From: Paguma larvata
Taxonomy: Eukaryota > Chordata > Mammalia > Carnivora > Viverridae
Assembly: GCA_030068075.1 (NCBI GenBank)
Contig: CM057835.1
Span: 19,989,957 to 20,053,956 of the forward strand
Direction: 5' to 3'
Length of the DNA: 64,000 bases
A program made the translations under genes and the position numbers. The notes under the pieces are model-generated. The model was not told where the DNA came from and searched no databases. It saw nothing but the letters and a program-made list of their open reading frames with translations. Positions 10,690 to 21,310 of this stretch are shown here, in pieces (the first letter of the stretch is position 1; every line of letters begins with the position of its first letter).

Positions 10690-11311
10690 GTGACCAATGC
10701 TCTCATTTTTAGTTTGTCTTTAATGTCATTATTTTGTTATCTTTTTCCTCTGGCTGCTTTTAAGATTCTTTCTTAGTTTCCTCTTGAATTTTGGTAGTTT
10801 CACTATAATGTGGGTAGGTGTGGATTTCTCCTTATCTTGCTGTAGGGAAATAGGTTCTCCTTACATAAATGGGTTAGAAAAAAAGCTTAGGGTGGAAAGC
10901 CACCACCATGGGGCGAAAGCACCCAAGATTAGCTAGTGCGATATTGGGATGGGATCACGAGTAATTTGTTATATCACCTGCAGGAAATTACTTTCCATCT
11001 GGCACCAATGTACCTTTATCACAAATCCCACTTGCCCCCCAGACTCTTTGCTTCTTACACAAGTTAATGATTACCATCTTATTGTTTTCTCCACATTCAT
11101 GTGTGTAAGATCTTGTTTTCCTCACATTCGTCAGGTGGGTAATATTTTGTGAGCTCAATAAATACAGAGATGAAGCCCCTGTTCGGGGCTCTAGTCTCCT
11201 CCTGGACATTAGTCTCTCTCATATTCAATTCTGTGTCTGCTCTCTTGCTGGACAAGAAAGCACTCCAGACTCCTAGTGTGTGACATCTTGCTGAGGAATT
11301 TCTGAGTATCT
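10690..11311. mobile_element. L1 remnant interrupted by a solo LTR
   Basis: The left part has 'ggctgcttttaagattctttctt' and 'actataatgtgggtaggtgtgg'. With the LTR removed, it reads on into 'tgaggaatttctgagtatctt'. This resembles a region of old mammalian L1 elements. Orientation was not resolved. Confidence 0.5.
10841..11285 (+). mobile_element. Solo LTR, class II (ERV2/ERVK-like), 445 bp
   Basis: The element begins TGTAGGGAAA and ends GTGTGACA, the TG...CA form of retroviral LTRs. It is flanked by a 6-bp duplication, tcttgc, at 10835-10840 and 11286-11291. A polyadenylation signal AATAAA lies at 11157-11162, followed by a small hairpin-forming stretch (gaagcccctgttcggggctc), as expected for an R region. 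No gag, pol or env sequence is adjacent, so it is a solo LTR left by recombination. The 6-bp duplication and length favour a class II retrovirus. The exact family is not named here. Confidence 0.75.
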
Positions 11312-12528
11312 TAGGTTGTGGCTTTATCAGTAAAATGCGGATCACAGTCTTTGTTTTGAGGATTATTATTTAATGCAGCCACCTTGACTAAAGATCTTAG
11401 CCAGATCCTTGGGTAACTTGCTACGGCTTCTACATCAGCATCCGCTGCTTCATCTTGCACTTTGCTGTTATGGACGAGGCTTCTCTACATAAACCTCATG
11501 TACCAACCTCTATAGCAACTCTCCTTCTGCAGCTTCCTCACCTCTCTCTGCCTTCACAGAATTGAAGGCAGTTAGGGCCTTCCTCTGGATTAGGGTTTGA
11601 CTTAGGGAATGTTGTGGCTGATTTGATCTTCTATCCAGACCACGTGAACTTTCTCTGTATCAGCTTTAAGGCTGTTTCACCTTCTTATTATTCATCTGTT
11701 CTTTGGAGTAGCACTTTAATTTCCTTCAAGAACTTTTCCTCTGCATTGAGAATTGACTGTTTGGTGCAAGAAGCCTAGCTTTTGGCCTGTCTTGGCTTTC
11801 AACATGCCTTCCTCCTAAAGTGAATCATTTCCAACTTTTGAATAAAGGGAGGGCTATGTGACTCTTCCTTTCACTTGAACACTTGGAGGCCAATGTAGAG
11901 TTATTCACTGGCCTAATTTCAGTGTTGTTGTGTCTCAGGGAAGAGGGAGGCCAGAGGAGAGGGAGGCAATGGGGTAAGGGTCCTGTAATGGACCAGTCAG
12001 AACACACACAGCATTTATAGATTATGCTTCCTGTCATATGGGTGCAATCTGTGGGACCCCACAGTGATTTTTTTAAGTTATTTACTTATTTATGGGGGGG
12101 GACGGAGAGAGAGAGAAAGAGAAAGAGAGGAGAGAATCCAAAGTAGGCTCCATGCTGTCAGCGTGGAGCGCAATGCAGGGCTCAATGCCAGGCTCGATAT
12201 CATGAACTGTGAGATCGTGACCTGAGCCAAGATCAATAGTTGGAGGCTTAGCCAAGTGACCCATCCAGGTGCCCCTCGAAACAATTATAATAGTAATATC
12301 AAAGATCACTGATCACAGACCACCATAACAAATAAAATAATAATGAAAAGTTTTGAAATATTGTGAGAATTACCAAAATGTGACACAGAGACATAAAGTG
12401 AGCAAATGCTGAAGGAACAATGGTGCCAAAAGACTTCTCTAACCTAAGGTCGCCACCAATCTTCACTTTGTAAACAATGAAAGATCTGCAAAGTGTAAGG
12501 TGAGCGCAGCTAAGATGAGGTGTGCCTG
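11312..12528 (-). mobile_element. Tigger1-like mariner element with decayed transposase
   Basis: Read on the minus strand, the element starts at the right end with a terminal repeat (RC of gaggtgtgcctg) next to a TA at 12529-12530, followed by decayed transposase sequence. The transposase N-terminus is recognisable on the minus strand in frames within 11825-12037 (motif ASKCSSERKSH). Further sense-strand blocks include 'tcttagccagatccttgggtaacttgct' and 'agaattgaaggcagttagggcc'. Stops and frameshifts break the frame throughout, and the other end of the element is missing at the junction with L1. A younger SINE splits it at 12066-12275. It is a dead pogo/Tigger-type DNA transposon. Confidence 0.85.
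12066..12275 (-). mobile_element. Feliform SINE, antisense, diverged
   Basis: An antisense SINE inside the Tigger remnant. It has the T-rich/(ttta) end, a G8 run at about 12094-12101, the GA-rich block, 'aagtaggctccatgctgtca' and the end 'catccaggtgcccc'. A short duplication, 'caatgcagggctcaatgccaggctc', in the body is specific to this copy. Confidence 0.9.
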
Positions 12529-13146
12529 TATGACTGCACAGGGCTAAGGGCTAACTCACACGTCAAGTTCTAGAGTAAGTCTACGTACCTAACAAGGGGA
12601 AGAGATTTTTAAAAAGGCAGGAATTTTAAAGGTTTTACATGTGAATGCATTTATATGAGAAAGGTACAACTGGCTTAAGTTTTTTTTTTTTTTTTTTTTT
12701 TAGTTTAAATAAAACATTGTTTAGAGTACTCAGTGTGAGGAGACTTCCATTTTTTTCTGCTTAGCTGGGACACATTACTAATCTCGTTATCACTTATTGA
12801 GTCCCTATTACATGCTTTGTACTATACTAAATATCTTGGGTACATTATTTAATTTGCTTTTCATAACAAGGCAATGAAGAGGTTGTATTACCAAATGGTG
12901 ACAGATAAGGAAACTAGGGTTTCCTTCCAGAAATTTGAGGTACTTCCCTATATGATGAAAGAGTGATAATCCTGGAGTCACACCAGAGAGGTGAGACTGC
13001 AAACCCTGTACTTGTTAACACTACACAATTTTATTCAATCAGATAATCAATAATTTTATGGCACCCATTAATATTTAATGCTTAAGATCTTTAAAATATT
13101 TCTAAAAGTGTTTTATAAAACACAGCCATAAGCTCTTTATTATTTT
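12529..13146. other. Unique sequence with T22 tract
   Basis: No gene was seen. A pure T tract spans 12680-12701. No target duplications could be found around it, so whether it is a retroposon tail is open. Confidence 0.5.
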
Positions 13147-13156
13147 AAGATTTAAT

Positions 13157-13372
13157 AGGGTGCCTGGTGGCTCAGTTGGTTGAGCATCCGACTTCGGCTC
13201 AGGTCATGATCTCACGGTTCGTGGGTTCGAGCCCCACGTCGGGCTCTGTGCTGACAGCTCAGAGCCTGGAGCCTGCTTCAGATTCTGTGTCTCCCTCTCT
13301 CTCTGCCCCTCCCATGCTCGTGCTCTCTCTCTCTGTCTCTCAAAACTAAATTTAAAAAAATATTTAAAAACA
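13157..13372 (+). mobile_element. Feliform SINE
   Basis: A full-length sense SINE, head 'agggtgcctggtggctcag' (one base short of the usual ctgggtgg), with intact B-box-like gttcgagcccc. A perfect 10-bp duplication, aagatttaat, lies at 13147-13156 and 13373-13382. Confidence 0.95.
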
Positions 13373-13382
13373 AAGATTTAAT

Positions 13383-14871
13383 GTACTATATCCTTAGGTG
13401 AGCTATGTCAACATTAAAACAATCTACAATTAGTATTTATGACCACTTTGAAAAGTTTTTTTGTCACTCTCTCTCTCTGCTACCCATTTTTGTGGGGAAA
13501 AAAAAACCTGTATAATAAATTTTATTCTACCACATTTGTACTAGTAATGAATTATTGCCTTAGTGGAAAGAAAAACAGAAACAGCAAGAGAAGAGAATGT
13601 AACTATTAAAAACAAAAATAGCAGACTATAATATGTACATAGAAGATTTAAATGTTTCTTCAAAAACTTCCCAGCAGTCTTTTGGTTGTTTTATACCCTT
13701 GGAACTTTCCCTGTATTTCTCATCCACACTCAGGTCCTGAATACGTTGAAAGAAACTCTAGCCTTGGTCATTTTACACTGGAATTTATAGGTTTGTATGT
13801 GCAGAGGAGAGCTGCATTTAATTGGATCTAAACAGTTATGGATTAAGTGAGCAGACTCAGTGGACCAGACAGCATCCCACACACTGGATACACCCTTACA
13901 AAACAGATCTGCTGGTTTTTACTTCCTTAGACTCGATGCTACTTGGGGACTCAACCTCCTTCCCCACTACCTCCAAAGAACATATTGTCTCCCTGAAAAT
14001 GTCATTTTCTCCCTGTCTCAGGATTAAACACTACTTAAAATGTATACAAAGTAAAACATGGAAGGTAAAGTTTAAGTTTCAAAACCTTAAACACGTAATA
14101 GATGCCCACGTATAAGCCACCCCCAAAATATTTTTATTGTTGATGAAAAATTCTAAAAGAAGCTGAACAAAGAGTAAGCAATTAACAATTTTTTAGACTA
14201 GAATTAGAACTCTAATCACATTAATAATAACGCATCCTAATGTCTAAAATTACCAAAGGATATTCATTTCAAAGTATCTGTATGTTGAGATAACTAATAA
14301 TTAGTATTTGAATAGGCACAACTTGTGGAATGTAATCATATTATAACCTCATTTTGTTTCCCTCTGCCTTTCGACATTTCTTGGAAGAAACATAGTTCTT
14401 TCTCTGCCCCTACACGACAGTTCAGTCTTAAGACTTTTTAAAATGACTTTTCAGTAGTTAATAAATTGACCTAGAATTACCTTAACTTGCCAAATATTGT
14501 TGCCATTCGGAAATCAGAATATTTGTGATACAGACTCTAAATGCGAAGCAAAGGGAAATCCTTTTCTCACCCCCAGACTGACCGAGCTCTGGCTGAGGAA
14601 GAGGGCTGCAGCAGGTGCAGGTAGAATGACGTCAGCTATTTCTCTCGCTCTCCAGCTCTCTGTGAGGAGGAAAGGCAAGGGGAGCAAAGAATTCCTGATG
14701 GGCACTGCTACAGAATGGCTTCACACTGTTTGGGTGGGCGTGTAAATGGATCCTGACACCTTCCCTCTTTGACAATTAGCGTGGGCTCTGCCTACATTCC
14801 ACTGCCCACTGGGACCTCTCGACCTACCACACACTTGGTCCAGTAAATGAATCTCCACTCTGCTTGATTTC
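13383..14871. other. Unique AT-rich sequence, no gene seen
   Basis: The 97-aa frame at 13822-14115 and the frame at 14497-14745 carry no recognisable domain and lack splice or promoter context. No repeat family was recognised. Confidence 0.4.
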
Positions 14872-14883
14872 TCCCACAACTTA

Positions 14884-15127
14884 AGTTTGTTTTTTGTTTG
14901 TTTTTAATATTTAGAGAGACAGAGAGGGAGAGCAAGAGAGTGAGAGAGAGAGCATGTAAGCAGAGGAGAGGGGCAGAGAGAGAGAGAGAGAGAGAGAGAC
15001 AGAATCTTAAGCAGACTCCATGCTCAGCATGGGGTCAGACATGGGACTCAATCCACAACGCTGGGATCGTGACTGGGGCTGAAATCAAGGGTCGGACGCT
15101 CAGCCAAGTGAGCCACCCAGGCTCCCT
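14884..15127 (-). mobile_element. Feliform SINE, antisense, GA-expanded
   Basis: The duplication tcccacaactta lies at 14872-14883 and 15128-15139 (perfect, 12 bp). The GA-rich block is expanded (gagagagagagagagagaga near 14978-14998). The head ends 'ccacccaggctccc'. Confidence 0.95.
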
Positions 15128-15154
15128 TCCCACAACTTACTTTGAAATCCTATG

Positions 15155-15584
15155 TATTTGTTTGCAGGGCGGCCACAACAAAGAACTACAAACTGAGTAG
15201 CTTAAATAAGAGAAATGTATTGCCTTACAGGTCTTGAGACTAGCAGTTTCCTTGAGATCAAGGTGTTGGCAGGGCTTGTTCCTTCTTAGTGATGTGACGA
15301 AAAATCTGTTCCATGCCCCTCTCCTAGCTTCCAGTAGTTTGCTGGCTTGGCATCACCCAGTCTCTGCTTCCATACTCATGTGCTGTTCTGTGTGTGTGTC
15401 TGTGTGCAAATACCCCCTTTTCATAAGGACATCAGTCATAATGGATCAGAGAGGCTCATCCTACACCAGTATGACTTTATCTTAACTAATCACCTCTGCA
15501 ACAACCCTACTTCCAAATTAGATCCCATTCTGAGGTACTGACTTCAACATACGAATGGAGGGAGGACAGAATTCACCCCATAAA
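15155..15584 (-). mobile_element. MLT1/MST-type (ERVL-MaLR) solo LTR, antisense
   Basis: The antisense order is clear: 'ccacaacaaagaactacaaactgagtagcttaaa', 'gagatcaaggtgttggcagggcttg', 'aaggacatcagtcataatgga' and 'ctgaggtactgacttcaacatacgaa'. This follows MaLR LTRs of the MLT1/MST group over the full length. No internal sequence flanks it. Confidence 0.88.
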
Positions 15585-16379
15585 TTCCAACTTGCTTCAC
15601 CTTTAAGTCTTGGCTGACACTTCCATTTTTAGTTCTATCTTTGTGAGGCAGTCCTGGTGAGAATTATTACCTCAGTTATCATTTGTAAATTGAGGCAAAG
15701 TATAGGTAAGTACTGAGTAATGATCAATAAACTTGTCATTATCTGCAGTGTACATAAGAAAGAAGCAGAATTGTTTGAGCCCTCGCTTCAAAGAGTTATC
15801 CTGTCCCACTCTGTGGCATGATCAAAATCTCATATGAATCTAGAATTGAAAATAAGCTGGGAAACCAAGTTTTATCTCCTTCTTGACAAGCTGTAATATA
15901 TGAGTCCCTAGGAAAACAAGTTATGTATAATGACATATAATATACAGAAAAGCAGTAGCGGTTAGGTTATGCTCCATGTTATCCTGAATAATGGCATCGT
16001 GGAGAACACCAACTTCGGAGTCACGCAGGACTTGGTTTGAATTATAGTTCTGCCATTTCAAGCTGTCTACATTTGGTATAGTTCTCACTTCCCTTATTAT
16101 TTTTTACTTTATTTTTACATTATAATTTTACTTCACTATCTGCATTATAATGGGATATGTGCATTATAATGTATTTAAATAATACCAAAGCATTAAGTAA
16201 AATTAAACTCTTTCTCTCATTATAAATTTTCATGAATACTCCTCATACATAACTGTGTTAATATTTTATGTGTTTTATTCCAGGATTTTTTTGTATGAAC
16301 ATAAAAATATAGAAGATAAATGAATCGAATTTTCCCCAAAAAAATTTTAATTAAATTATACTAAGTATATAACATAATG
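15585..16379. other. AT-rich sequence, no gene seen
   Basis: No gene was recognised. The part after about 16250 may already belong to the decayed antisense L1 that is clear from 16380. Confidence 0.4.
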
Positions 16380-17000
16380 CAAGCTGCTTTTTCCTATGCG
16401 TGGAATGTTGCAGACTTCTTTATGGTATAACATTTCATCTAGGTCTATTTCATTCCTGTATTTGAGTGGCTACATAATATTCAACATTATGGAAAAACTA
16501 TAATTTATGAAGGCATTCGCTGTTGTACTTTGGTTGTTTTGGATTCTTCATTGTGACTAATAATGATACAATGAACATCTTTGTACGAATATCCATATAC
16601 TTTTGTGTGACCATTTCCTTAAAATAGATTTCTATTAAGCTGAATTGCTAGATCGAAGGGTATATGCAGTCCCCTTTCTTATAGGTTTTACCAAACTGAC
16701 CTATCGACAATGATCTCAATCTTTTCACATTTTGCAAGTCTGGTCAGTGAAAAAACATATCTCGCTGTGATTTAAATGTGTGCATCTTAAAAATAAAATT
16801 AAATAAATAAATAAAAATAAATGTGTGCGTCTTTTTTAGAGAAACTGGCCATAGTGGTATCGTACGGATATCGGCCATTTGTTATTTCTTCCAGTGTAAA
16901 CGGTTTATATACTTTGCCCACATTTCTGTCATTTATTTATTTATCTTATTTTTTATGACCAACTCTTTTTACATGGCTGTGAATCCTTTGTTTTTTCTCT
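16380..17000 (-). mobile_element. L1 3'-region remnant, antisense
   Basis: Blocks such as 'tggttgttttggattcttcattgtgactaa', 'caatgaacatctttgtacgaatatcc' and 'gaattgctagatcgaagggtat', then 'ggccatttgttatttcttcc', follow the reverse complement of the 3' part of old mammalian L1 elements. A small tail-only insertion splits it at 16789-16818. Confidence 0.75.
16774..16833. mobile_element. Tail-only retroposon insertion
   Basis: A 30-bp A-rich block of aaat/aata units (16789-16818) is flanked by a 15-bp direct repeat: aaatgtgtgcatctt at 16774-16788 and aaatgtgtgcgtctt at 16819-16833, with one transition that could reflect CpG decay. No element body is present. The simplest reading is a reverse-transcription event that copied only the A-rich tail of a SINE or L1. 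Confidence 0.7.
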
Positions 17001-17029
17001 CAGCATATTAATTGAGAATGAACCAATGG

Positions 17030-17245
17030 GATAAAATCCTACTTCTGCCACTTTTTAGTTATGTATTTTTGTACAAGTTCCTTAATCTCCCTGAGCCTAT
17101 GTTCCTTCATGAGCAAATACTGATATTCAGATACTGATACTTACCTCCTATATTGTTGTAAGGATCGAGAGAGAAAGAGTATAATTTAAACTGCTTGAGC
17201 AGCACCTGGCCCATAATCACTCAATAAACACTAGTTCTTAATTTG
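17030..17245 (+). mobile_element. MIR SINE
   Basis: The sense MIR order is 'tcctacttctgccactttttagttatgta', 'caagttccttaatctccctgagcc', 'gttgtaaggatcgagag' and 'agcacctggcccataatcactcaataaacac'. Confidence 0.85.
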
Positions 17246-17279
17246 TTTCAAAAGGCATGATTGATAGCCTTAATAACTT

Positions 17280-17385
17280 TAATTTCCTCATCTACAAAAT
17301 GGGATGAAAATACCTACATGCTATCCTACATTTATTGTGGAACTTATGTAAGATAAAATAGGGGACTTAGAACAGTAATAGAATC
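17280..17385 (+). mobile_element. MIR SINE fragment
   Basis: A second sense MIR core: 'aatttcctcatctacaaaatgggatgaaaatacctac', then 'gacttagaacagtaata'. Confidence 0.65.
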
Positions 17386-17504
17386 TTAGAATATAGCAGC
17401 TCTTTTCATTACCTTACCTAAAAATCATTATGTAACAAAAAAATAATCTCCTCTTAGCTTCTGGCTATATGCCAGTACTTGCAGCTGCTATTTAAATCAT
17501 AGTG

Positions 17505-17765
17505 AAAACTCACATTTCTTGAGCGCTTCATATATGCCAGGGAACAGACTAAGTGCTCCATGCATACTGTCTCATGTTACTCCCAACACCTACAAGGTGG
17601 GTACTGGTGTTATCTCTATTTTATAGATGAAGACACTAGGCTGTATATATATATAAGTGTTACCAACGTGTGAACTTGGGCAAGTGTATGCAGCAGAACA
17701 GAAATCAAAACTAGAAAATCTGACTCCAGAGTTTATGACCTTGTCCACTATACTATGCTGATCAC
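17505..17765 (-). mobile_element. MIR SINE, antisense, near full length
   Basis: 'tcttgagcgcttcatatatgccagg', 'ttatctctattttatagatgaagac', 'acttgggcaagtg' and 'tgactccagagtttatgaccttgtccactatac' follow MIR from 3' end to tRNA head. A short (TA)n lies inside at 17644-17655. Confidence 0.85.
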
Positions 17766-17843
17766 TTAGCAGAGACAGAACCTATAAGAGTTTTATCTTT
17801 GCTTTTAGAATTATAGATGAAGTATTTAATTTAGTAATTTTTT

Positions 17844-18084
17844 TTTAGAGAGAGAGTGCACAAGCAAGCAGGGGAGGGTCATAGAGAGGGGGGAGAGAAA
17901 GAGAGACAGACAGAGAGAGGCAGAGAGAGAGAGGCAGAGAGAGAGACAGACAGACAGACAGAGAGAGAGAGAGAGAGAGAGAGAATCCTAAGCAGGTTCC
18001 ATGCCTAGCTCAGAGCCTAACACAGGGCTCGATCTCATAATTGAGACGGATGCTTAATCAACTGAGCCACCCAGGTGTCCCTGG
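17844..18084 (-). mobile_element. Feliform SINE, antisense, with (GA)/(GACA) expansion
   Basis: A perfect 15-bp duplication, atttagtaatttttt, lies at 17829-17843 and 18085-18099. The GA-rich middle is expanded to about 120 bp of mixed (gaga) and (gaca) units up to 17985, so the copy is longer in that block than others here. The tRNA-head part is shortened: the stretch between 'tcataattgag' and 'acggatgcttaatcaactgag' lacks the usual 'atcatgacctgagccgaag' segment. Confidence 0.93.
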
Positions 18085-18099
18085 ATTTAGTAATTTTTT

Positions 18100-19860
18100 A
18101 AAGAGAGGAATAAAACACATTACATATCATTAGATTAAGTTTTCTGTGGTCATTGGTTGTCTATCCAATACAGAAATACAATAACAGTATTTCCGAGTAA
18201 ATTTCTGGCCTCCTATAAAACTTTACATGGTTATCAATTATCTTTCCCATGATGATAAGTCTACCAAATATAAAAGGGGGAAATACGGGGGAGGTGGGAA
18301 TCAACAAATGTTTTAGTAAATAATATTTATTTAGAAGTAAATTTTTAAAAATAAATTCCGAGTTTGATATTAATTGTCAAAATAATCTACCTGTGTGTAA
18401 GAGGTGAGGAGTCTTCTGCTGTGTTAAAGTGCCACCTGCAGCAAACGTTGAAATATCTGCACAAAGCCTGTCTGCAGAATATTCCTCTCCGTGTTTATTT
18501 CAATAGCAACTCCTTACGTTAAGGCCCGCTCCATCAGCCACGGTCCATTTTTACTCCATGGTTATTTCCATTCATTATTAACAGCTTTTGGAATGCAGGG
18601 ACTATTTTTGAAAGGAAATGAGCCAGTCAGATATATCTGGAGGCTTCACAGATGGCATTTTTTAGAAGAGTTTTGTTTTCATTTTGCTATTGAAAAGCCC
18701 TTTTAGACCCCTTTGCAACATGCAATAATGCGCTCACATTAACTGATACATGATGCGTGCTTCTGCTATTTTTCCTCTGCTTCGCTTGGCAATTAAACAC
18801 ATGATTTCCCTGCAAATGACTATAATTTTTTGCTTCCATAATATTTATGTCAACTCCAGAGGAGCTGGGAGTTGGCATCCTGAAAACCTGACCATTTGAG
18901 GCAGTGGCAGCAGCTTGTAATTTCATCTGTATCCACTAATTACTGGATGATCAGAACACCAGAAATAAAAAAATCATATGCTGAAAAACCATAATGCGTG
19001 CCCTCAGCTGGCTAAATCAGTAATTTGAAACTATGTGCAAATGAGCACATAACTTTCTGAGTGATTTATTGCTGTTTGGGGAATACATACTGAGCTTTGA
19101 AAATATTTCATTTGACCTAAACTACAAACTTCAAGCTGCGTGTGACTGAACGCACCGAGCGGATCTCACTGAGAGGGCTGAAGAAGCAGGCCTTTCTGTG
19201 TCAAAGGCTACGATCGGAACACGCGTTCTGCAGGACTGTCGGTGACAGTCTGAACAAGGTGGCGTTCGGTCAAAGGCAGAATTCGTACACGGAAACATCT
19301 GTGGTTACTTGGACTTCAGCATCTGGGCGCCGTGGAAAGAATATGATGTGGGGTTTCAGTGTTCGTTGCATCCCAGGAAGCGCCAGCTCCCTCCCTCTCA
19401 TTTCAAGTTCACTGGGCCTTGAAGGGTAGCCCAGCCGGGTTTCCTCATTCTGTATATAAGACCGTTGAGAGAGAAAGAGGTAAAATGATTTTCTCTAAGT
19501 AACATATTTAAAAATGGCGGAGCCCAGCTAGTGTCATTTCCGCCTTACCACCACTGGTTCACAGATGTGTCCAAGGTTGTCTCTTTGTCACACTGGGGGG
19601 AACTCAACTGGCTGGTTTTACTGAGCCTCCCCCACATGCGGTGGCTGCCCTCGTCAACAGACAGGCCCCCAAGCTGTCGCCCAACAGCACTCTTCCCTTT
19701 TGTTCCCTCCTCCCATGTCCCTAGAACTTGGCAAATCTCTAGTAGCTACTGACTATTCCATTAAATAAACATACACTGAGATTTATATTCTTTAGGTCCT
19801 GGAGACAGAAAAACAGCACACAGTCAATTATTGTTATTTGCAGTAGTTATGTTCTATAAA
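18100..19860. other. Repeat-free stretch, candidate conserved non-coding DNA
   Basis: For about 1.7 kb no SINE, LINE, LTR or DNA element was recognised, the longest such gap with mixed base composition in the first third of the window. Between about 18400 and 19140 it carries words typical of developmental enhancers (ccactaattactgg near 18933; the octamer-like atgtgcaaatgagc near 19033; gcaataatgcgctcac near 18721). Frames at 18491-18706, 18687-18926 and 19142-19429 have no recognisable domain. No exon can be supported. Confidence 0.35.
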
Positions 19861-19869
19861 GTAACTGCA

Positions 19870-20101
19870 GGGGTGCCTGGGTGGCTCTGTGGGTTAAGTG
19901 TCCAACTTCGGCTCAGGTCATGATCTCACTGTCTGTGAGTTCGAGCCCCGCGTCAGGCTCTGAGCTGTCAGCACAGCTGTCAGCACAGCACAGCCTGGAG
20001 CCTGCTTCAATTCTGTTTCTCCCTCTCTCTCTCTGCCCCTCCCCCGCTCATGCTTTGTCTCTCCTGCTCTCAAAAATAAATTAAAAACATAAAAAAAAAT
20101 T
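19870..20101 (+). mobile_element. Feliform SINE with internal duplication
   Basis: A perfect 12-bp duplication, aaagtaactgca, lies at 19858-19869 and 20102-20113. The body carries a private tandem copy of ctgtcagcacag (19965-19988), then an extra cacag, before 'cctggagcctgcttc'. Confidence 0.95.
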
Positions 20102-20429
20102 AAAGTAACTGCAAACATTCAACTAGCAGACACTGAACCATTGCTCCTCAAAGAAATAAAGGATTAGGTTTCCATCAGCCTCTAGTCACAAAATTTTCAT
20201 CAAATGACCAATACATAACCTTATTTTATGTGTATTTCTGTTTAAAAACCTCTTATGTCATATATATTGTTGATTTATTAACATTGAACTGATTGCCAAT
20301 GGCACTATAATTCATGCCTAAACAAAGCTGATCTAACACACGTATTTTCTCTATAAGGCACATCGCAGCTGTCTTGAGGTTAAGAACACTAGGTAGCACT
20401 TCAGCACCCACTCGGGAACAATCTTAAAC

Positions 20430-20720
20430 AATGTGCCTAAGAAGGCTCTGTGGGATCTGGTCCACCTCCACTATAAATTCTCTGATATCAGCTCCTGCTC
20501 CCTTTCGCAGACACTCACTCGACTCCAACCACATTGGCCTCCTTGATGTTCCGAGATCATGCCAATCACATTCCCGTCTCAGGGATGTTGCCTTCACTCT
20601 TCCATCTACTTGGCATCTTTATCCAGAACATATACTTATTACTTTCTCTCTTCCTTCAGATCTTTATCCAAAGGTCAATTTCTCAAAGAGGTCTTTCTTC
20701 TCTGACTTCCTGATTTAAAA
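20430..20720 (+). mobile_element. L2 LINE 3' part
   Basis: 'gactccaaccacattggcctccttgatgttccgag', 'cttcagatctttatccaaaggtcaatttctc' and 'agaggtctttcttctctgac' follow L2 in sense orientation. The 95-aa frame over it is not a gene. Confidence 0.82.
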
Positions 20721-21210
20721 CGGAACACACAAATACATGTATACTCACCCCCGATCTGCTTTATTTTTCCCTGAAGTGATGACCACCATACAAAATGCTA
20801 TACATTTTACTTAGCTACTTGTCTCAGAAAATTATCCAAAACTTGGAAATATCCAAAAGATTTGGGGATGTTCTTTCAATGTGGCACTGGTATTTACTTC
20901 TCTACTGTACAGGTTATTTCAAAATTTTGTAGAAGCAGAGGTCAAGTTGAAGATTTTTTGTCTGGTAAAGATACAAATACCATCCAGCAGATGTCTGGTG
21001 GAACACATAAAACCAAAGTTTATAGTTTATGTCCCCATTGGTCATTAACCAGGTTTGTATCTAACCCAGAAACCTTGTCCTAACATTGGCTATAAAGACC
21101 TAACTTGTCGAATGATTTTTAAAGTTGTTTTTAACATCTTAGTTGTTCCCTTATTAAGGAATTGAACACAATCTCTGATGCATGGCCATTTTATATATGG
21201 CCCTCTTGAA
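20721..21210. other. Unique sequence, no gene seen
   Basis: AT-rich, with no repeat or coding signature recognised. Confidence 0.4.
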
Positions 21211-21214
21211 AATT

Positions 21215-21310
21215 CTACTTTAATACTTTATTTACTGCCTATCTCTTCACATTAGAATATAAGTTGAATGAGGAAAAGAAGTTTTGTCTGTGTTATCAGA
21301 CCGACCACGA
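21215..21310 (+). mobile_element. L2 LINE 3' fragment
   Basis: 'tttactgcctatctcttcacattagaatataagttgaatgagg' then 'cacgattcctggcacattc' is the terminal region of L2 in the sense direction. Confidence 0.65.

Noticed and set aside
12680..12701. T22 tract as another tail-only insertion
   Set aside because: No flanking direct repeat could be found, unlike the case at 16774-16833.
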